Source: Desulfosarcinaceae bacterium
GTDB taxonomy: Bacteria > Desulfobacterota > Desulfobacteria > Desulfobacterales > Desulfosarcinaceae
Direction: 5' to 3'
Assembly (NCBI GenBank): GCA_030066015.1
Contig: JASJCL010000033.1
Location: 1 to 64,000 of the forward strand
Length of the DNA: 64,000 nt
Shown: positions 54,382 to 63,647 of the stretch, one piece after another
Position numbering within the stretch: the stretch's first letter is position 1
How the letters are laid out: each line of letters begins with the position of its first letter
Position numbers and translations under genes: made by a program
Notes under the pieces: generated by a model
Seen by the model: only the letters and a program-made list of their open reading frames with translations
Told to the model about the DNA's origin: nothing
The model's database searches: none

Positions 54382-55611
54382 CTAAGTTTTCTGCTTCGCG
54401 TTCATCTGGCGTAAAAGAAGCTGCTCAATTTCTTGGATGAGCGCTTCCGCTTTGCCCGCAGGTATCGTTGTGGCAGCGGCCAAGCTGTGGCAGGCATCGG
54501 CAAAGCCGCCCAGGCGTCGGGTGGCCTCCGGGAGAAAGGTATCGAGTCCGGGGGTTCGACCGGCGCGGATCTCCCTGCACAGCGCGGTTGACACCCGCAT
54601 GGAGATTTTGACTTGGTCCAGGGCCACCGGCCCGAAGCCCGGAACCTCGTTGGGGATCGTCTGAAATGCGGCAATGAACTTACGCGGGTCAAAGGGGTCA
54701 TTCTCCTTGCAGTGATCACAGAAGACCCCGATCATTTTGACGCCCATGGGGACAAATCGGTTCCCGACGTGGAACCACTGCAGGTGAGCGGTGGTGTTCA
54801 AGCCCCCTTGTTTCAGCCGTTTAATCTCCTGCGCGAACAGCCGCGATCTTAACTTCTGCAACTTCCCCACCATTAGCTTCGATGCCGGACCGATGCCGTC
54901 CATGCAAACACGAATGCCCATCTCCGGCCCGTTCTGGTAATAGCCGACGGCTCCCAAGGTATCCAGGACGGCGGCCAATGCTTGGCAGGTCACTGGTCCT
55001 TGGCGCGTTTTGAGGTGGTATCTCTCCCCCCCTGGGTGGGTCTCAATTTCAAGCGTCCCCTGCCCTGACGCCACGCGCGCCACCGCACGGTTGGGGCCGG
55101 ATAATCGCCCGTCGACGAGAAAACCGTCCCCTACCGCACCCACGGTCGCAATGGGGGCCAGATCCGCATTGGACGGATCCAGTTGGTAAGCAAACAGATA
55201 ACAGGTCGTCGAGGCCGTGATATCGCGGTCGCCGGTGAGTCCGTACAATTCAGGATCGAGGTTGTGAACCCGGGAATCGGTGGAGGGGAATGCCTTGTGG
55301 TGGTCCAGGATGATCACCAGGTTCCGGCCACGGTTCCAATCGGAGATCAGCGGTGCGATGCGGCCGCCAAAATCGGCGAAAACGATCACGCGACCTTCGT
55401 CGGACAACACCTTTTGCACCACCATCTGATAGGTCTTTTCCAGGCACAGCCGTTGGACGGTGAATCCCGCCCGTTCAAAGGCCCGGGTCAGCACAGCCCC
55501 GGAGGTCAACCCGTCTGCATCGTTGTGATGGAGGAGTTGTAGGGTCTTGTCGGGCCATTTTTTCAGTTCTTCGATGGCAGCGGTCATTGCCGTCCTCAGT
55601 TGCTGAGACAT
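54382..55611 (-). CDS. DHH-family phosphoesterase (RecJ/NrnA-like)
   Basis: 409 aa from ATG 55611 (AAAGGAAACG before it). Metal motifs: LLHHNDADGLTSGAVL (HxDxDG), VIVFADFGGR and VIILDHHKAF (DHH). A DHHA1-type C-terminal domain includes CMDGIGPASK. Such enzymes cleave nanoRNA, cyclic dinucleotides or single-stranded DNA with Mn. Two cysteines in VFCDHCKEN are unusual. It is the only gene on its strand inside the tRNA-Leu-bounded segment. Confidence 0.85.
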   Translation of the reverse strand: MSQQLRTAMTAAIEELKKWPDKTLQLLHHNDADGLTSGAVLTRAFERAGFTVQRLCLEKTYQMVVQKVLSDEGRVIVFADFGGRIAPLISDWNRGRNLVIILDHHKAFPSTDSRVHNLDPELYGLTGDRDITASTTCYLFAYQLDPSNADLAPIATVGAVGDGFLVDGRLSGPNRAVARVASGQGTLEIETHPGGERYHLKTRQGPVTCQALAAVLDTLGAVGYYQNGPEMGIRVCMDGIGPASKLMVGKLQKLRSRLFAQEIKRLKQGGLNTTAHLQWFHVGNRFVPMGVKMIGVFCDHCKENDPFDPRKFIAAFQTIPNEVPGFGPVALDQVKISMRVSTALCREIRAGRTPGLDTFLPEATRRLGGFADACHSLAAATTIPAGKAEALIQEIEQLLLRQMNAKQKT

Positions 55612-55953
55612 GTCGTTTCCTTTCAGCGGGAAGTAACCGTCACCGCCATTGTGAGGGCTCTCGTCCGGCTGGTTCACACGATGCCGTCGCATCGCGAGAC
55701 GATGCCCCCGTAGGTAACACTTTGGGTTGTAACAACCCGCAAAGGGTGAATCAACTGGGGTACCGCATGGTGGTTGACACGCCCCTGCTCACCAGCATTT
55801 TAACAGGGCCTGCGACGCCTGGTGATTGCTGCTATCATATTGTTTTAGTTTGACAAAATAACGCATCAATTGTAGGCTGTTTTTGGCCTTTCCAGAGGGA
55901 ATTTCCATCTCGCACCTCATTGGCATCACACTTAAGTTTGAAGGGGGGAGACG
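55612..55953. promoter_or_regulatory. Divergent promoter region between DHH gene and phnD
   Basis: About 340 bases. A weak plus-strand promoter, TTGACA (55850-55855) with TAGGCT (55873-55878, 17-bp spacing), precedes phnD. I see no Pho-box-like direct repeat. The phnD ribosome site is GGGGGAG before ATG 55954. Confidence 0.4.
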
Positions 55954-56982
55954 ATGAAAGACACAGTGTTGTTCCGTAGATTGTGCTGGTTAGGATTGGT
56001 CGCTGCCGGTGCGTTGGCCCTAATATGCGGCCCGGTATCGGCGGTTGCGGCGGATACGTGCACGAACCGTGGCACTCTGGACGTAAAATATTGTGATGAG
56101 AATGGCGATCTGGTGGCCGATACACCGAAAGATCCCAGCCAATGGCTTAATCCGGACACCCTGGTATTTTCCTACACGCCGGTGGAAGATCCGTCCGTGT
56201 ATGAAAATGTGTTTTCTGAGTTCATGGATTACCTCGCCCAGAAAACCGGCAAAAAGGTCCGTTGGTACGGGGCCGAATCCTACGCGGCCCAGGTGGAGGC
56301 CATGCGCTCCGGCCGGCTGCATGTCGCCGGGATCTCCACCGGCCCCACCTGTTTCGGCGTCAACCTGGCCGGCTATGTGCCCTTCTCCATCATGGGCAAG
56401 GAGGACGGCACCTTCGGTTACAAGCTGCAGGTCATCACCCATAAAGATACCGATATCAACGCTCTCAAGGATATGAAAGGCCGCAAAATCGCCCACGTCA
56501 CGCCCTCTTCCAACTCGGGCAACCAGGCCCCGCGGGCATTGTTCAAGGCGCAGGGCGTCGAGCCGGATGTGGATTACAAGGTCAACTACTCCGGAAAGCA
56601 CGACAATTCGATCATGGGCGTGGCCAACAAGGACTACGATGCCGCCCCCGTCGCATCCAGCGTTCTGGACAGGATGGTCCAGAAAGGGGTCGTCAAGATG
56701 GATGACCTGCGGGTTATCTGGGAATCCAAACTGTTTCCCACCACGTCCTACGGATACATTTACAATCTCGACCCGGCCCTGGCCGAAAAGATCGTGGACG
56801 CATTTTTGACCTTTGACTGGAAAGGCACCGGCCTCGAGACAGAATTCGGCAAACAGGCCGACCGCTTCATTCCCATCACCTATGAAAACCACTGGTCCGA
56901 TATCCGCACCATCCAGAAGACAAATGGCGTGGTCTACAGCGATGAGGCCCTGAAGGGGCTCAAGGTCAAGAAGAAGAAATAG
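55954..56982 (+). CDS. phnD: Phosphate/phosphite/phosphonate ABC transporter binding protein
   Basis: 342 aa with a Sec signal (about 1-33, ending VAADTC). VFSYTPVEDPSVYENVFSEFMDYLAQKTGKKVRWY and RLHVAGISTGPTCFGVNLAG are PhnD-type; SSNSGNQAPRALF forms the phosphonate-binding Ser loop. The next gene is the ATPase at 57083 and two permeases follow. No C-P lyase, phosphonatase or phosphite dehydrogenase is in the window, so the substrate could be phosphonate, phosphite or phosphate. Confidence 0.88.
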   Translation: MKDTVLFRRLCWLGLVAAGALALICGPVSAVAADTCTNRGTLDVKYCDENGDLVADTPKDPSQWLNPDTLVFSYTPVEDPSVYENVFSEFMDYLAQKTGKKVRWYGAESYAAQVEAMRSGRLHVAGISTGPTCFGVNLAGYVPFSIMGKEDGTFGYKLQVITHKDTDINALKDMKGRKIAHVTPSSNSGNQAPRALFKAQGVEPDVDYKVNYSGKHDNSIMGVANKDYDAAPVASSVLDRMVQKGVVKMDDLRVIWESKLFPTTSYGYIYNLDPALAEKIVDAFLTFDWKGTGLETEFGKQADRFIPITYENHWSDIRTIQKTNGVVYSDEALKGLKVKKKK

Positions 56983-57082
56983 GGCCACGCCTTTCGATAG
57001 AGGCCACCGGTATGGCAGATTGCCGGTGGTCTTTCTTTCTTGGGATTCGCGACCCGACCGCCAATGACAGGCCCCAAGCGAT

Positions 57083-57919
57083 ATGCTGACGATATCAAAT
57101 CTCCAAAAAGTCTATCCCAACGGTACCAAAGCACTTAACAGCATCAGCTTCACCGTGGACCAGCCCCAGGTCATCGCCATCATCGGCCCCTCGGGGGCGG
57201 GCAAGAGCACCCTGATCCGATGCATCAATCGCCTGGTGGAACCCTCCGCCGGGCAAATCATGCTCGACGACGTCAACATCGCGTCGCTTGGCCGGCGCGA
57301 TCTGCGCAAAGCCCGTCGGCGCATGGGGATGATCTTCCAGGAGTACAACCTGGTGGACCGCCTGACCGTCATGGAGAACCTGCTTTCGGGCCGCCTGGGC
57401 TACGTCTCGTTCTGGCGCGCCTGGCGGCGGAACTTCCCACCGGATGATGTCAGGGCGGCCTTCAAGCTGCTCGAGCGCGTCGGGCTCGAGGGATACCAGG
57501 ATACGCGGGCGGATGCCCTGTCCGGGGGCCAGCGGCAGCGCGTCGGCATTGCGCGGGCGCTGATGCAGGCGCCGGACCTGCTCCTGGTAGACGAGCCCAC
57601 CGCCAGCCTGGACCCGAAAACCAGCCGCCAGATCATGCGGCTGCTGGTGGAACTGGTGGAGGAGCAGGGCACCCCGGCCCTGGTCAATATCCACGACGTG
57701 GCCCTGGCCCAGACCTTTTCCGACCGCATCATCGGTCTGCGTAAGGGGGAAATCGTATTTGAAGGCACCTCCCAGGACGTCACCGAAGATGTGCTGACCG
57801 ACATCTACGGCGAAGAGGACTGGAGCCTGACCATTCGCAAGGCAAATGGAGAGGATCGGGGCGATGATCAGACGCAGGGCAAGAACAACGGCTATCTTCG
57901 CGAGGCAGCCACCGGATGA
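57083..57919 (+). CDS. phnC: Phosphonate-type ABC transporter ATPase
   Basis: 278 aa. Walker [10 protein letters not shown] (about 33-41), Q-loop IFQEYNL, signature [16 protein letters not shown], Walker [13 protein letters not shown] and the switch His in NIHDVALA are all intact. The C-terminus is a short basic tail. It overlaps the first permease by 4 bases (ATGA). Confidence 0.94.
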   Translation: MLTISNLQKVYPNGTKALNSISFTVDQPQVIAIIGPSGAGKSTLIRCINRLVEPSAGQIMLDDVNIASLGRRDLRKARRRMGMIFQEYNLVDRLTVMENLLSGRLGYVSFWRAWRRNFPPDDVRAAFKLLERVGLEGYQDTRADALSGGQRQRVGIARALMQAPDLLLVDEPTASLDPKTSRQIMRLLVELVEEQGTPALVNIHDVALAQTFSDRIIGLRKGEIVFEGTSQDVTEDVLTDIYGEEDWSLTIRKANGEDRGDDQTQGKNNGYLREAATG

Positions 57920-58731
57920 GCCCATCATTGCCTGACCAAACACCGGCACCGCCACGCTGGAACCGGCTCCGCATGATTGAAAACCCGGCCCTGCGCTACG
58001 GCCTCTTGTGCCTGGGCGTGGTTTACATCATCTGGTCCATTGGCGTTCTGGAGATCAACTGGCACCGCATCTCGACAGGCATCCCGCGGGCGGGGAATAT
58101 GTTTGTCCGGATGGTGCCGCCGGATTTCACTCGCTGGTCCCTCCTCGTCAAAGGCGTCCTCGAAAGCGTCCAGATGGCCCTGGCGGCCAGCTTCTTCGGC
58201 ATGCTCCTGGCCATTCCACTGGGCATCTGCGGCGCGGTCAACCTGGTGCCCAAGCCGGTGTATTTCGTGGCCCGCACCCTGATCATTCTCTCCCGCACCT
58301 TCCACGAGATCATCATCGCCATTTTCTTCGTCAAGATATTCGGTTTCGGCCCGCTTGCCGGGGTCCTCACCCTCATCGTGGCGAGCACCAGTTTTATCTC
58401 CAAGATGATCGCGGAGGACATCGAGAATATGACGCCCGGGCAGCTGGAGGCCATCCGGGCCACCGGCGCGAGTTTTCCCCAGCTGTTGCTGTATTGTATC
58501 TCCCCCAATGTACTGCCGCGGTTTCTCGGGGTATCCATCTACCGTCTGGATGCCAATGTCCGGCACTCCACCGTCGTTGGGATCGTGGGGGCCGGCGGCA
58601 TTGGGCAGGTCCTGGCCGCGACCTTCAGCCGGTATGACTACGATTTCAGCCTCGCCATCCTCATGGCCATCGTCTCCCTGGTCTTTCTGGGCGAGTTCTT
58701 CTCCAGTTGGGTAAGGGGCTACCTGCGATGA
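57916..58731 (+). CDS. phnE: Phosphonate-type ABC permease, first subunit
   Basis: 271 aa, about six membrane helices. The coupling EAA loop is [28 protein letters not shown], and [12 protein letters not shown] is the PhnE C-terminal signature. It overlaps the second permease by four bases. Confidence 0.92.
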   Translation: MSPSLPDQTPAPPRWNRLRMIENPALRYGLLCLGVVYIIWSIGVLEINWHRISTGIPRAGNMFVRMVPPDFTRWSLLVKGVLESVQMALAASFFGMLLAIPLGICGAVNLVPKPVYFVARTLIILSRTFHEIIIAIFFVKIFGFGPLAGVLTLIVASTSFISKMIAEDIENMTPGQLEAIRATGASFPQLLLYCISPNVLPRFLGVSIYRLDANVRHSTVVGIVGAGGIGQVLAATFSRYDYDFSLAILMAIVSLVFLGEFFSSWVRGYLR

Positions 58732-59540
58732 CCGTCACCGAACATGCCAAAAAATACCCGCAGGTGTGGCGGCGTTTTTCACCCCGGACCACCCTGATAC
58801 ACTACGCCTGGTACTTGGGTATCGTGGCCGTGGCCGTCTGGTCGGTCAGCAACCTGGATCTGCCGTGGGGCTATTTCTTGGACGCTCACGTTCAGGCGAT
58901 GGATCTGGCCACACGCATGTTTCCACCGGATCTCGAGTTCTGGGATACCCTCGCCGCACCGCTGCTGGAGACCATCCACATTGCCACCCTGGGCACCATC
59001 GTGACCTGCGCCATCGCGTTTCCCATTGCGTTTCTGGCCGCCCGCAACACCACCTTCAATACTGCCACCTGGTTTGTGGGCCGTTTTATCCTCGTCACCT
59101 CCCGATCGGTAAACACGGTTGTATGGGGGCTTTTCTTCGTCGCCATCTTCGGACCGGGACCCCTGGCCGGCATTTGGGCGATCGCTTTTCGGTCCATCGG
59201 ATTCATGGGCAAGCTGGTGGCAGAGGCCATCGAGGAGATCGACGAGGGGGTCGTGGAAGCGATAGAGGCCACCGGCGCCTCCCGCCTCCAAGTGCTCACC
59301 TATGGCATCCTGCCCCAGGTGCTGCCGGTGATATACGGCACCGCCGTCTACCGCTGGGACATCAACATCCGCGAATCCACCGTCCTGGGCTTTGTGGGCG
59401 CCGGCGGGATCGGCATCCTGCTCTACTCCTCCATCAACCAGTTCCAGTGGCGCGAAGTGTCCCTCATTCTCTGTTCCGTTTTCGGCGTCGTTCTGGTGAG
59501 TGAGTTTGTTTCGGCGATGGTACGCCAGCGCATCAGTTAG
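58728..59540 (+). CDS. phnE: Phosphonate-type ABC permease, second subunit
   Basis: 270 aa. The EAA loop EAIEATGASRLQVLTYGILPQVLPV and GFVGAGGIGILLYSSI match PhnE. With the first permease it would form the heterodimeric channel. It ends 42 bases before the tRNA-Leu fragment that closes the segment. Confidence 0.92.
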   Translation: MTVTEHAKKYPQVWRRFSPRTTLIHYAWYLGIVAVAVWSVSNLDLPWGYFLDAHVQAMDLATRMFPPDLEFWDTLAAPLLETIHIATLGTIVTCAIAFPIAFLAARNTTFNTATWFVGRFILVTSRSVNTVVWGLFFVAIFGPGPLAGIWAIAFRSIGFMGKLVAEAIEEIDEGVVEAIEATGASRLQVLTYGILPQVLPVIYGTAVYRWDINIRESTVLGFVGAGGIGILLYSSINQFQWREVSLILCSVFGVVLVSEFVSAMVRQRIS

Positions 59541-59582
59541 CGCCGACCAATGACAAATAGAACCTGTTTGAAGGTCCTCCAA

Positions 59583-59622
59583 CCATGCGGGTTCGATTCC
59601 CGCACCCGGCACCAATCCCATC
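59583..59622 (+). repeat. tRNA-Leu 3'-end fragment (candidate attachment site)
   Basis: Bases 59583-59614 repeat the last 32 bases of tRNA-Leu, including T-arm, acceptor 3' strand and CCA, with one mismatch. TCCCATC after it also matches the tRNA flank. No other tRNA-Leu parts are upstream, so this is a fragment, not a gene. It marks the right end of the 53949-59614 segment. The remaining bases up to 59830 hold no gene. Confidence 0.8.
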
Positions 59623-59830
59623 CTGGCCAAACCTAGCCATCGGACCGAACGCCATCTATCCGCAACATTTGACACACCAAACGAGACCAAGGTAGGCTTC
59701 ATATATCTGCAATTGCGCAATACGGAGCGTACGACACATCCTGGCAACGATTTCATCCCAGTTCTGACATTTGTTTCAACAGCTTTTTTACGAGAAGTAA
59801 ATTTGAAGCGTACTGACTTTGGGTGCTTCG

Positions 59831-60976
59831 ATGAAAAAGATCGAGAGTTTCTTTGAGGTGGTTCTGAATACCGTGAACGATGCTGTCATCGTTATTGACA
59901 ACGATTTCAGGGTTAATTTTCAAAATAAGATTTTAAATCAACTATATGGTTCGCAGGTCGGAGAATATTGCTATCGGGCGTATCGCGGCCGCACGAAGCC
60001 TTGTGAGAACTGTTTGGTCCTCGAAGTCCTCAAAGACGGAAAGAGCAGAAGATGGATAACAGACGTTACCCTGCCCAACGGCGATACCCTCTTGATTGAG
60101 GTGAACTCTGCAGCCATTACGGATGCGAATGGAACCATCACCGGGGCTGTTGAGGTATCGCGGGATGTTACCGAGCAAAAAAAAGCGGAAGCAATTCTGA
60201 ATAAAACGCTTCTTGACAGAAATGAGATACTAAAGCAGCTAAGCCATGAACTTTCCGATGCGATTGGATACGTTAAAACGGTGCTCCCGCAACCCATCAC
60301 GACGGGACCGGTGGTCACTGACTGGAAGTTTATTCCTTCGCATTCATTGGGAGGCGACACCTTTGGATACCACTGGATAGATGACGATCATTTTGCCATC
60401 TATTTGGTGGATGTAAGCGGCCATGGCTGGGCCGCAGCCCTTCTCTCCGTCTCGGTGATTAACGTTTTACGCTCGCAATCATTGCCAGATACGGATTTTC
60501 ATCAGCCCAATCAGGTATTGTTTTCGCTGAACAATGCGTTTCCAGCGGAGAATAACAATGATCTGTTTTTTACCATCTGGTATGGGGTTTATCATCGTAA
60601 TTCGCACCAATTGGTGTATGCCAGTGGTGGTCATCCACCAGCGCTATTATTGTCCGGGGCCCGTTCGCCCAATCGTCGACTGGATCAGCTCCGAACGCCG
60701 AATTCGGTGATGGGTATTGAACCGGATATCCCCTATCAGAGCAAGATACAGGCGATTGACGGTTCTGCTCGTCTTTACGTTTATTCAGACGGGGTTTATG
60801 ATATCAAAAAGATTGATGAATCCATCTGGGGGTTTAATGGATTGCTAGAATTTGGCCATCAATCCTTTCAGGTTGACCAGCCCAACCTGGATGGCCTTCT
60901 CCGGCATGTACAAGCGATCGCCCTGCAGGTAAGTTTCGATGATGATTTCACAATTCTGGAGGTAGCCTTCGCGTGA
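59831..60976 (+). CDS. PAS domain-coupled PP2C/SpoIIE-type serine phosphatase
   Basis: 381 aa from ATG 59831 (weak ribosome site; TTG 59819 is an alternative). A PAS domain (about 5-120) contains CYRAYRGRTKPCENC, a Cys pattern like that in the kinase at 31471-32709. A short coiled coil leads to a SpoIIE/RsbU-type phosphatase: SLGGDTFGYHWIDDDHFAIYLVDVSGHGWAAALL, ASGGHPPALLL, YSDGVYD and DDDFTILEV, carrying the metal aspartates. It probably dephosphorylates an anti-sigma antagonist or similar. Its GC content is lower than that of its neighbours. Confidence 0.88.
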   Translation: MKKIESFFEVVLNTVNDAVIVIDNDFRVNFQNKILNQLYGSQVGEYCYRAYRGRTKPCENCLVLEVLKDGKSRRWITDVTLPNGDTLLIEVNSAAITDANGTITGAVEVSRDVTEQKKAEAILNKTLLDRNEILKQLSHELSDAIGYVKTVLPQPITTGPVVTDWKFIPSHSLGGDTFGYHWIDDDHFAIYLVDVSGHGWAAALLSVSVINVLRSQSLPDTDFHQPNQVLFSLNNAFPAENNNDLFFTIWYGVYHRNSHQLVYASGGHPPALLLSGARSPNRRLDQLRTPNSVMGIEPDIPYQSKIQAIDGSARLYVYSDGVYDIKKIDESIWGFNGLLEFGHQSFQVDQPNLDGLLRHVQAIALQVSFDDDFTILEVAFA

Positions 60977-61426
60977 ACCATTGCCCCTTCCATTGACCCA
61001 GCCCCTGGATGCCGCCACCCGTTTCAATTCTTGCGATAACGCCAATCAAGCCTTAAGCGACCGAACAGTCACCTCACCGCTCTGGCCTCACCAAACCCGG
61101 AGATGCTGAACGCCTTGACGGCAGAGTGACGGGCAAATAGTGCACAAGGAGAAAAGCGAACACGCATTTTCGGACCCACTCGGAAGGGTGAAGGAAGGCC
61201 AGCGACGCACCGAAAGGCGGGCTTTGCCGCACCTGCGGACGAGTGGCGCAAGGGCGGCCGGCGCGTCATAATGTCAAATACTGTAGCGTATCCAACGACG
61301 AGATGTTCTGCCAAGCGAGCCTTCGCGTCAACGCTTCCTGGAATTAGGCAATGGACGGTGATCTTGCGCCGGTTGCTGGGGACCATCCCACTCCCATGGT
61401 GGGGGGGCTGGCGGGCCGTCGGCTCC
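60977..61426. other. Intergenic between convergent genes, no gene seen
   Basis: About 450 bases. No convincing coding frame, tRNA or clear terminator. Open frames here on both strands read as antisense extensions of the radical SAM gene. Confidence 0.4.
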
Positions 61427-62764
61427 CTATTGCAGACAGTGGAACAATCCTGTGCACCAGAGGCAGGCCCCGCAGGGAACCGCGCTGATGTGGCAGTCCT
61501 GTTCGAATTCGGCCATCTCGACATAGTCGCACAGGGCCATGCTACAGTCGTAGCAGAAGGGGAAGTCATAGCGCCGGACCGCCTGCCGGAAGGCGGCGAA
61601 CTCCGGCGCGTTCCAGATGGAGAGCAGGGGCTGGCCGGTGACGCGGCCGAATGACAGCGGCTGTACATGTTTCGCCAGGCCGCCGATGTAGCAGCGGTAT
61701 TGGTGCCATAAAAAATAGCAGGGATGCACCCGACCGTCCCATGAGATGAAGGCGGCGCCCGCCTCGATGAACTCGCAGCGCCGCGTCTGGGTCGGCACCC
61801 GGCTGGGCAGTCGCAGGGCGATCCCCTTCGCGGCGGCGATCTGCTCAGCCTCGGCAAAGGCGTCCTGCACGCGGCCCAGCATCTCCCGGTCGCGCTTGAG
61901 CAGCCGCTCCACGTGAAGGGTGATCCCACGTTGCAGCGCCTCGGCCTTCATGCAATTGACGTAGTCCACCAGACCTTGTTGTTCAGGGGTTTTTTGAAAC
62001 TTCATGAAGATGTCGAAGTAATTGTTCAGATCGATGCCGCGTCGCTCCGCCGCTGCCTGCCACTGCCCGAAGATCTCCTGGGCGCGGTCCGTGTTGGTGT
62101 CGAAGGCCGCCGCGTCGACCTGCCCATCGTGATAGGGCAGGAGGTGTGAGACGATGACGAAATCGATGGTGTGGCGCGCGGCCCAGCGCACCAGCGGGGA
62201 AAGTTCGCCGATGTTGTGCCGGGTGACCACAAACTCGATCCCCAGGGAGAGCGGTCGGCCCATACGGCGTGCGGCTGCCCGCAGCGCCGCGATCCCGGTC
62301 TCCACCGCCGCTCTCTCGCCCCCGGTGCGCATGGCCCGGAAGATATCGGGCGTCACCGCGTCCGCCGAAACACACACCTTGTCCACCCCGGCCGCCACCA
62401 GTGCATGGGCCCGACGTGGGGTGAGCAGTTGGCCATTGGTCTGGAATCCCACCCAGGCGCCCGCGGGCAGCTTCGCTTTGGCAACTGCGATGAATCGTTC
62501 CAGAGAAGGGTGCAGCAGGGGTTCGCCGATGCCGTTGAGGATCAAGGCCTCGAGCCGTGAGAAGCTGGGGGTGATACGGTCGAAGATGTCACCAGTCATC
62601 TCCCCTTCGGCGATGCCGCAACCGGTAGACTGCTTGCAGCACATGGGACAGCTGAGATTGCAGCGGGTCGTCACTTCCACGAAAAGCTTCGATGGAAAAT
62701 CGTATTGCGCCGGGCTGGCGACGGGGGTCACTTCACGTCGATGGGGGTGGGCTATCGGGTTCAT
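61427..62764 (-). CDS. Radical SAM/SPASM protein, putative peptide or metalloenzyme maturase
   Basis: 445 aa. The radical SAM cluster is C35-x3-C39-x2-C42 (RCNLSCPMC), followed by the TIM-barrel segments LILNGIGEPLLHP and VCVSADAVTPDIFRAM. The C-terminal ~120 residues hold many cysteines (CEFIEAGAAFISWDGRVHPC, RCYIGG, FCYDCSMALCDY, CHISAVPCGACLWC), a SPASM/twitch-type domain binding auxiliary Fe-S clusters. SPASM enzymes modify ribosomal peptides or activate metalloenzymes. The upstream gene on the same strand (63049-63354) encodes a small six-Cys protein, a candidate substrate. Confidence 0.88.
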   Translation of the reverse strand: MNPIAHPHRREVTPVASPAQYDFPSKLFVEVTTRCNLSCPMCCKQSTGCGIAEGEMTGDIFDRITPSFSRLEALILNGIGEPLLHPSLERFIAVAKAKLPAGAWVGFQTNGQLLTPRRAHALVAAGVDKVCVSADAVTPDIFRAMRTGGERAAVETGIAALRAAARRMGRPLSLGIEFVVTRHNIGELSPLVRWAARHTIDFVIVSHLLPYHDGQVDAAAFDTNTDRAQEIFGQWQAAAERRGIDLNNYFDIFMKFQKTPEQQGLVDYVNCMKAEALQRGITLHVERLLKRDREMLGRVQDAFAEAEQIAAAKGIALRLPSRVPTQTRRCEFIEAGAAFISWDGRVHPCYFLWHQYRCYIGGLAKHVQPLSFGRVTGQPLLSIWNAPEFAAFRQAVRRYDFPFCYDCSMALCDYVEMAEFEQDCHISAVPCGACLWCTGLFHCLQ

Positions 62765-63048
62765 GCATCGGTTTGTAATATGGCAACAGAGCCTTGTCCT
62801 TGACCTAAGTCAAGCCTCGGTCCCCAGTGGTCCGAAATCCGCTGCGCCGCGTCCGAGCGGGATTGACCATTGGTAGCATGGCGCGTAGGCGCGAAACCGC
62901 CGCAGCCAGGACACCACGCCGCTTTGGCAGACCTTATGCGCCCGTCGGTAACGGGCGGATGACATCCAGGTCCCCGCCGCGCGGGAGTGCCATGGACATC
63001 ATCCAACCCGTGTTCAAGATGGATTCAGCGGTGACATTAACGGATGGG

Positions 63049-63354
63049 TCAGGCGAAGATCGTGTCCCACCAGCCGCCGGTGCAGGTGCAGGCGACATCG
63101 ACCCCGCCGCTTGAATTGCCCCTTTCCACCGTTTTACAGGTGCGACCCAGGAGCCTGTCGAACCATCCACAACTGCCGCCGCAGCGGTAGCCCTTGATGT
63201 CAAAATCGGGCCCGACCACGACAACCGTGGTGCAGCCGTTGAGGCCCTTATCGCGCCCTGCCGCTTTGGCCGCGGCAGCGTCAAGATTGGGCTGTATGGT
63301 AACGGTCGTGGTTTCCGTAAACGCGGTATTGGTATGGGATTTTTGGGTAGACAT
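63049..63354 (-). CDS. Small Cys-rich protein, candidate radical-SAM-modified precursor
   Basis: 101 aa from ATG 63354 behind a strong TAGGAGG site. The N-terminal ~40 residues are cysteine-free, Thr/Ala-rich and leader-like. The remainder has six cysteines (C41, C58, C62, C73, C89, C91) and many glycines and aromatics (RCGGSCGWF, CTCTGGWWDTIFA). No signal peptide or CxxCH. It is 284 bases upstream of the radical SAM/SPASM gene, same strand. The composition fits a ribosomally made, modified peptide, or a small metal-binding protein matured by that enzyme. I do not recognise the family. Confidence 0.7.
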   Translation of the reverse strand: MSTQKSHTNTAFTETTTVTIQPNLDAAAAKAAGRDKGLNGCTTVVVVGPDFDIKGYRCGGSCGWFDRLLGRTCKTVERGNSSGGVDVACTCTGGWWDTIFA

Positions 63355-63647
63355 GGTAGGCCTCCTACAGTATCGGTTTGATGGAAGCCCATTGTGCCAC
63401 AATCGTAAGTCCTTTGAAGTGAGGCCGATCTGCCTTTACGCTGGTATTTGTTCACACCTTGCGCGGGCAATGACGGCGACCATACCGCCGGCTTGTAGGA
63501 ATGCAACCTTCCGGCGCCGAGGCGAACGATAACCTTGGCGGCCATGGTGCCCGAGAAGTGGCGAGGGGGCCATCACACCGGCGGGGATGGTCCCGGCAGC
63601 CGCCCTGCGCGCAAGCGATTCGTCGCCCCTGACGACCGGTGTTAGCC

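Noticed and set aside
59583-59614. A second tRNA-Leu gene
   Set aside because: Only the last 32 bases match. The anticodon arm and 5' half are absent upstream.
61069-61929. Minus-strand frame of 286 codons overlapping the radical SAM gene 3' end
   Set aside because: Out of frame with the radical SAM gene, low-complexity Ser/Pro/Arg composition, no motif.
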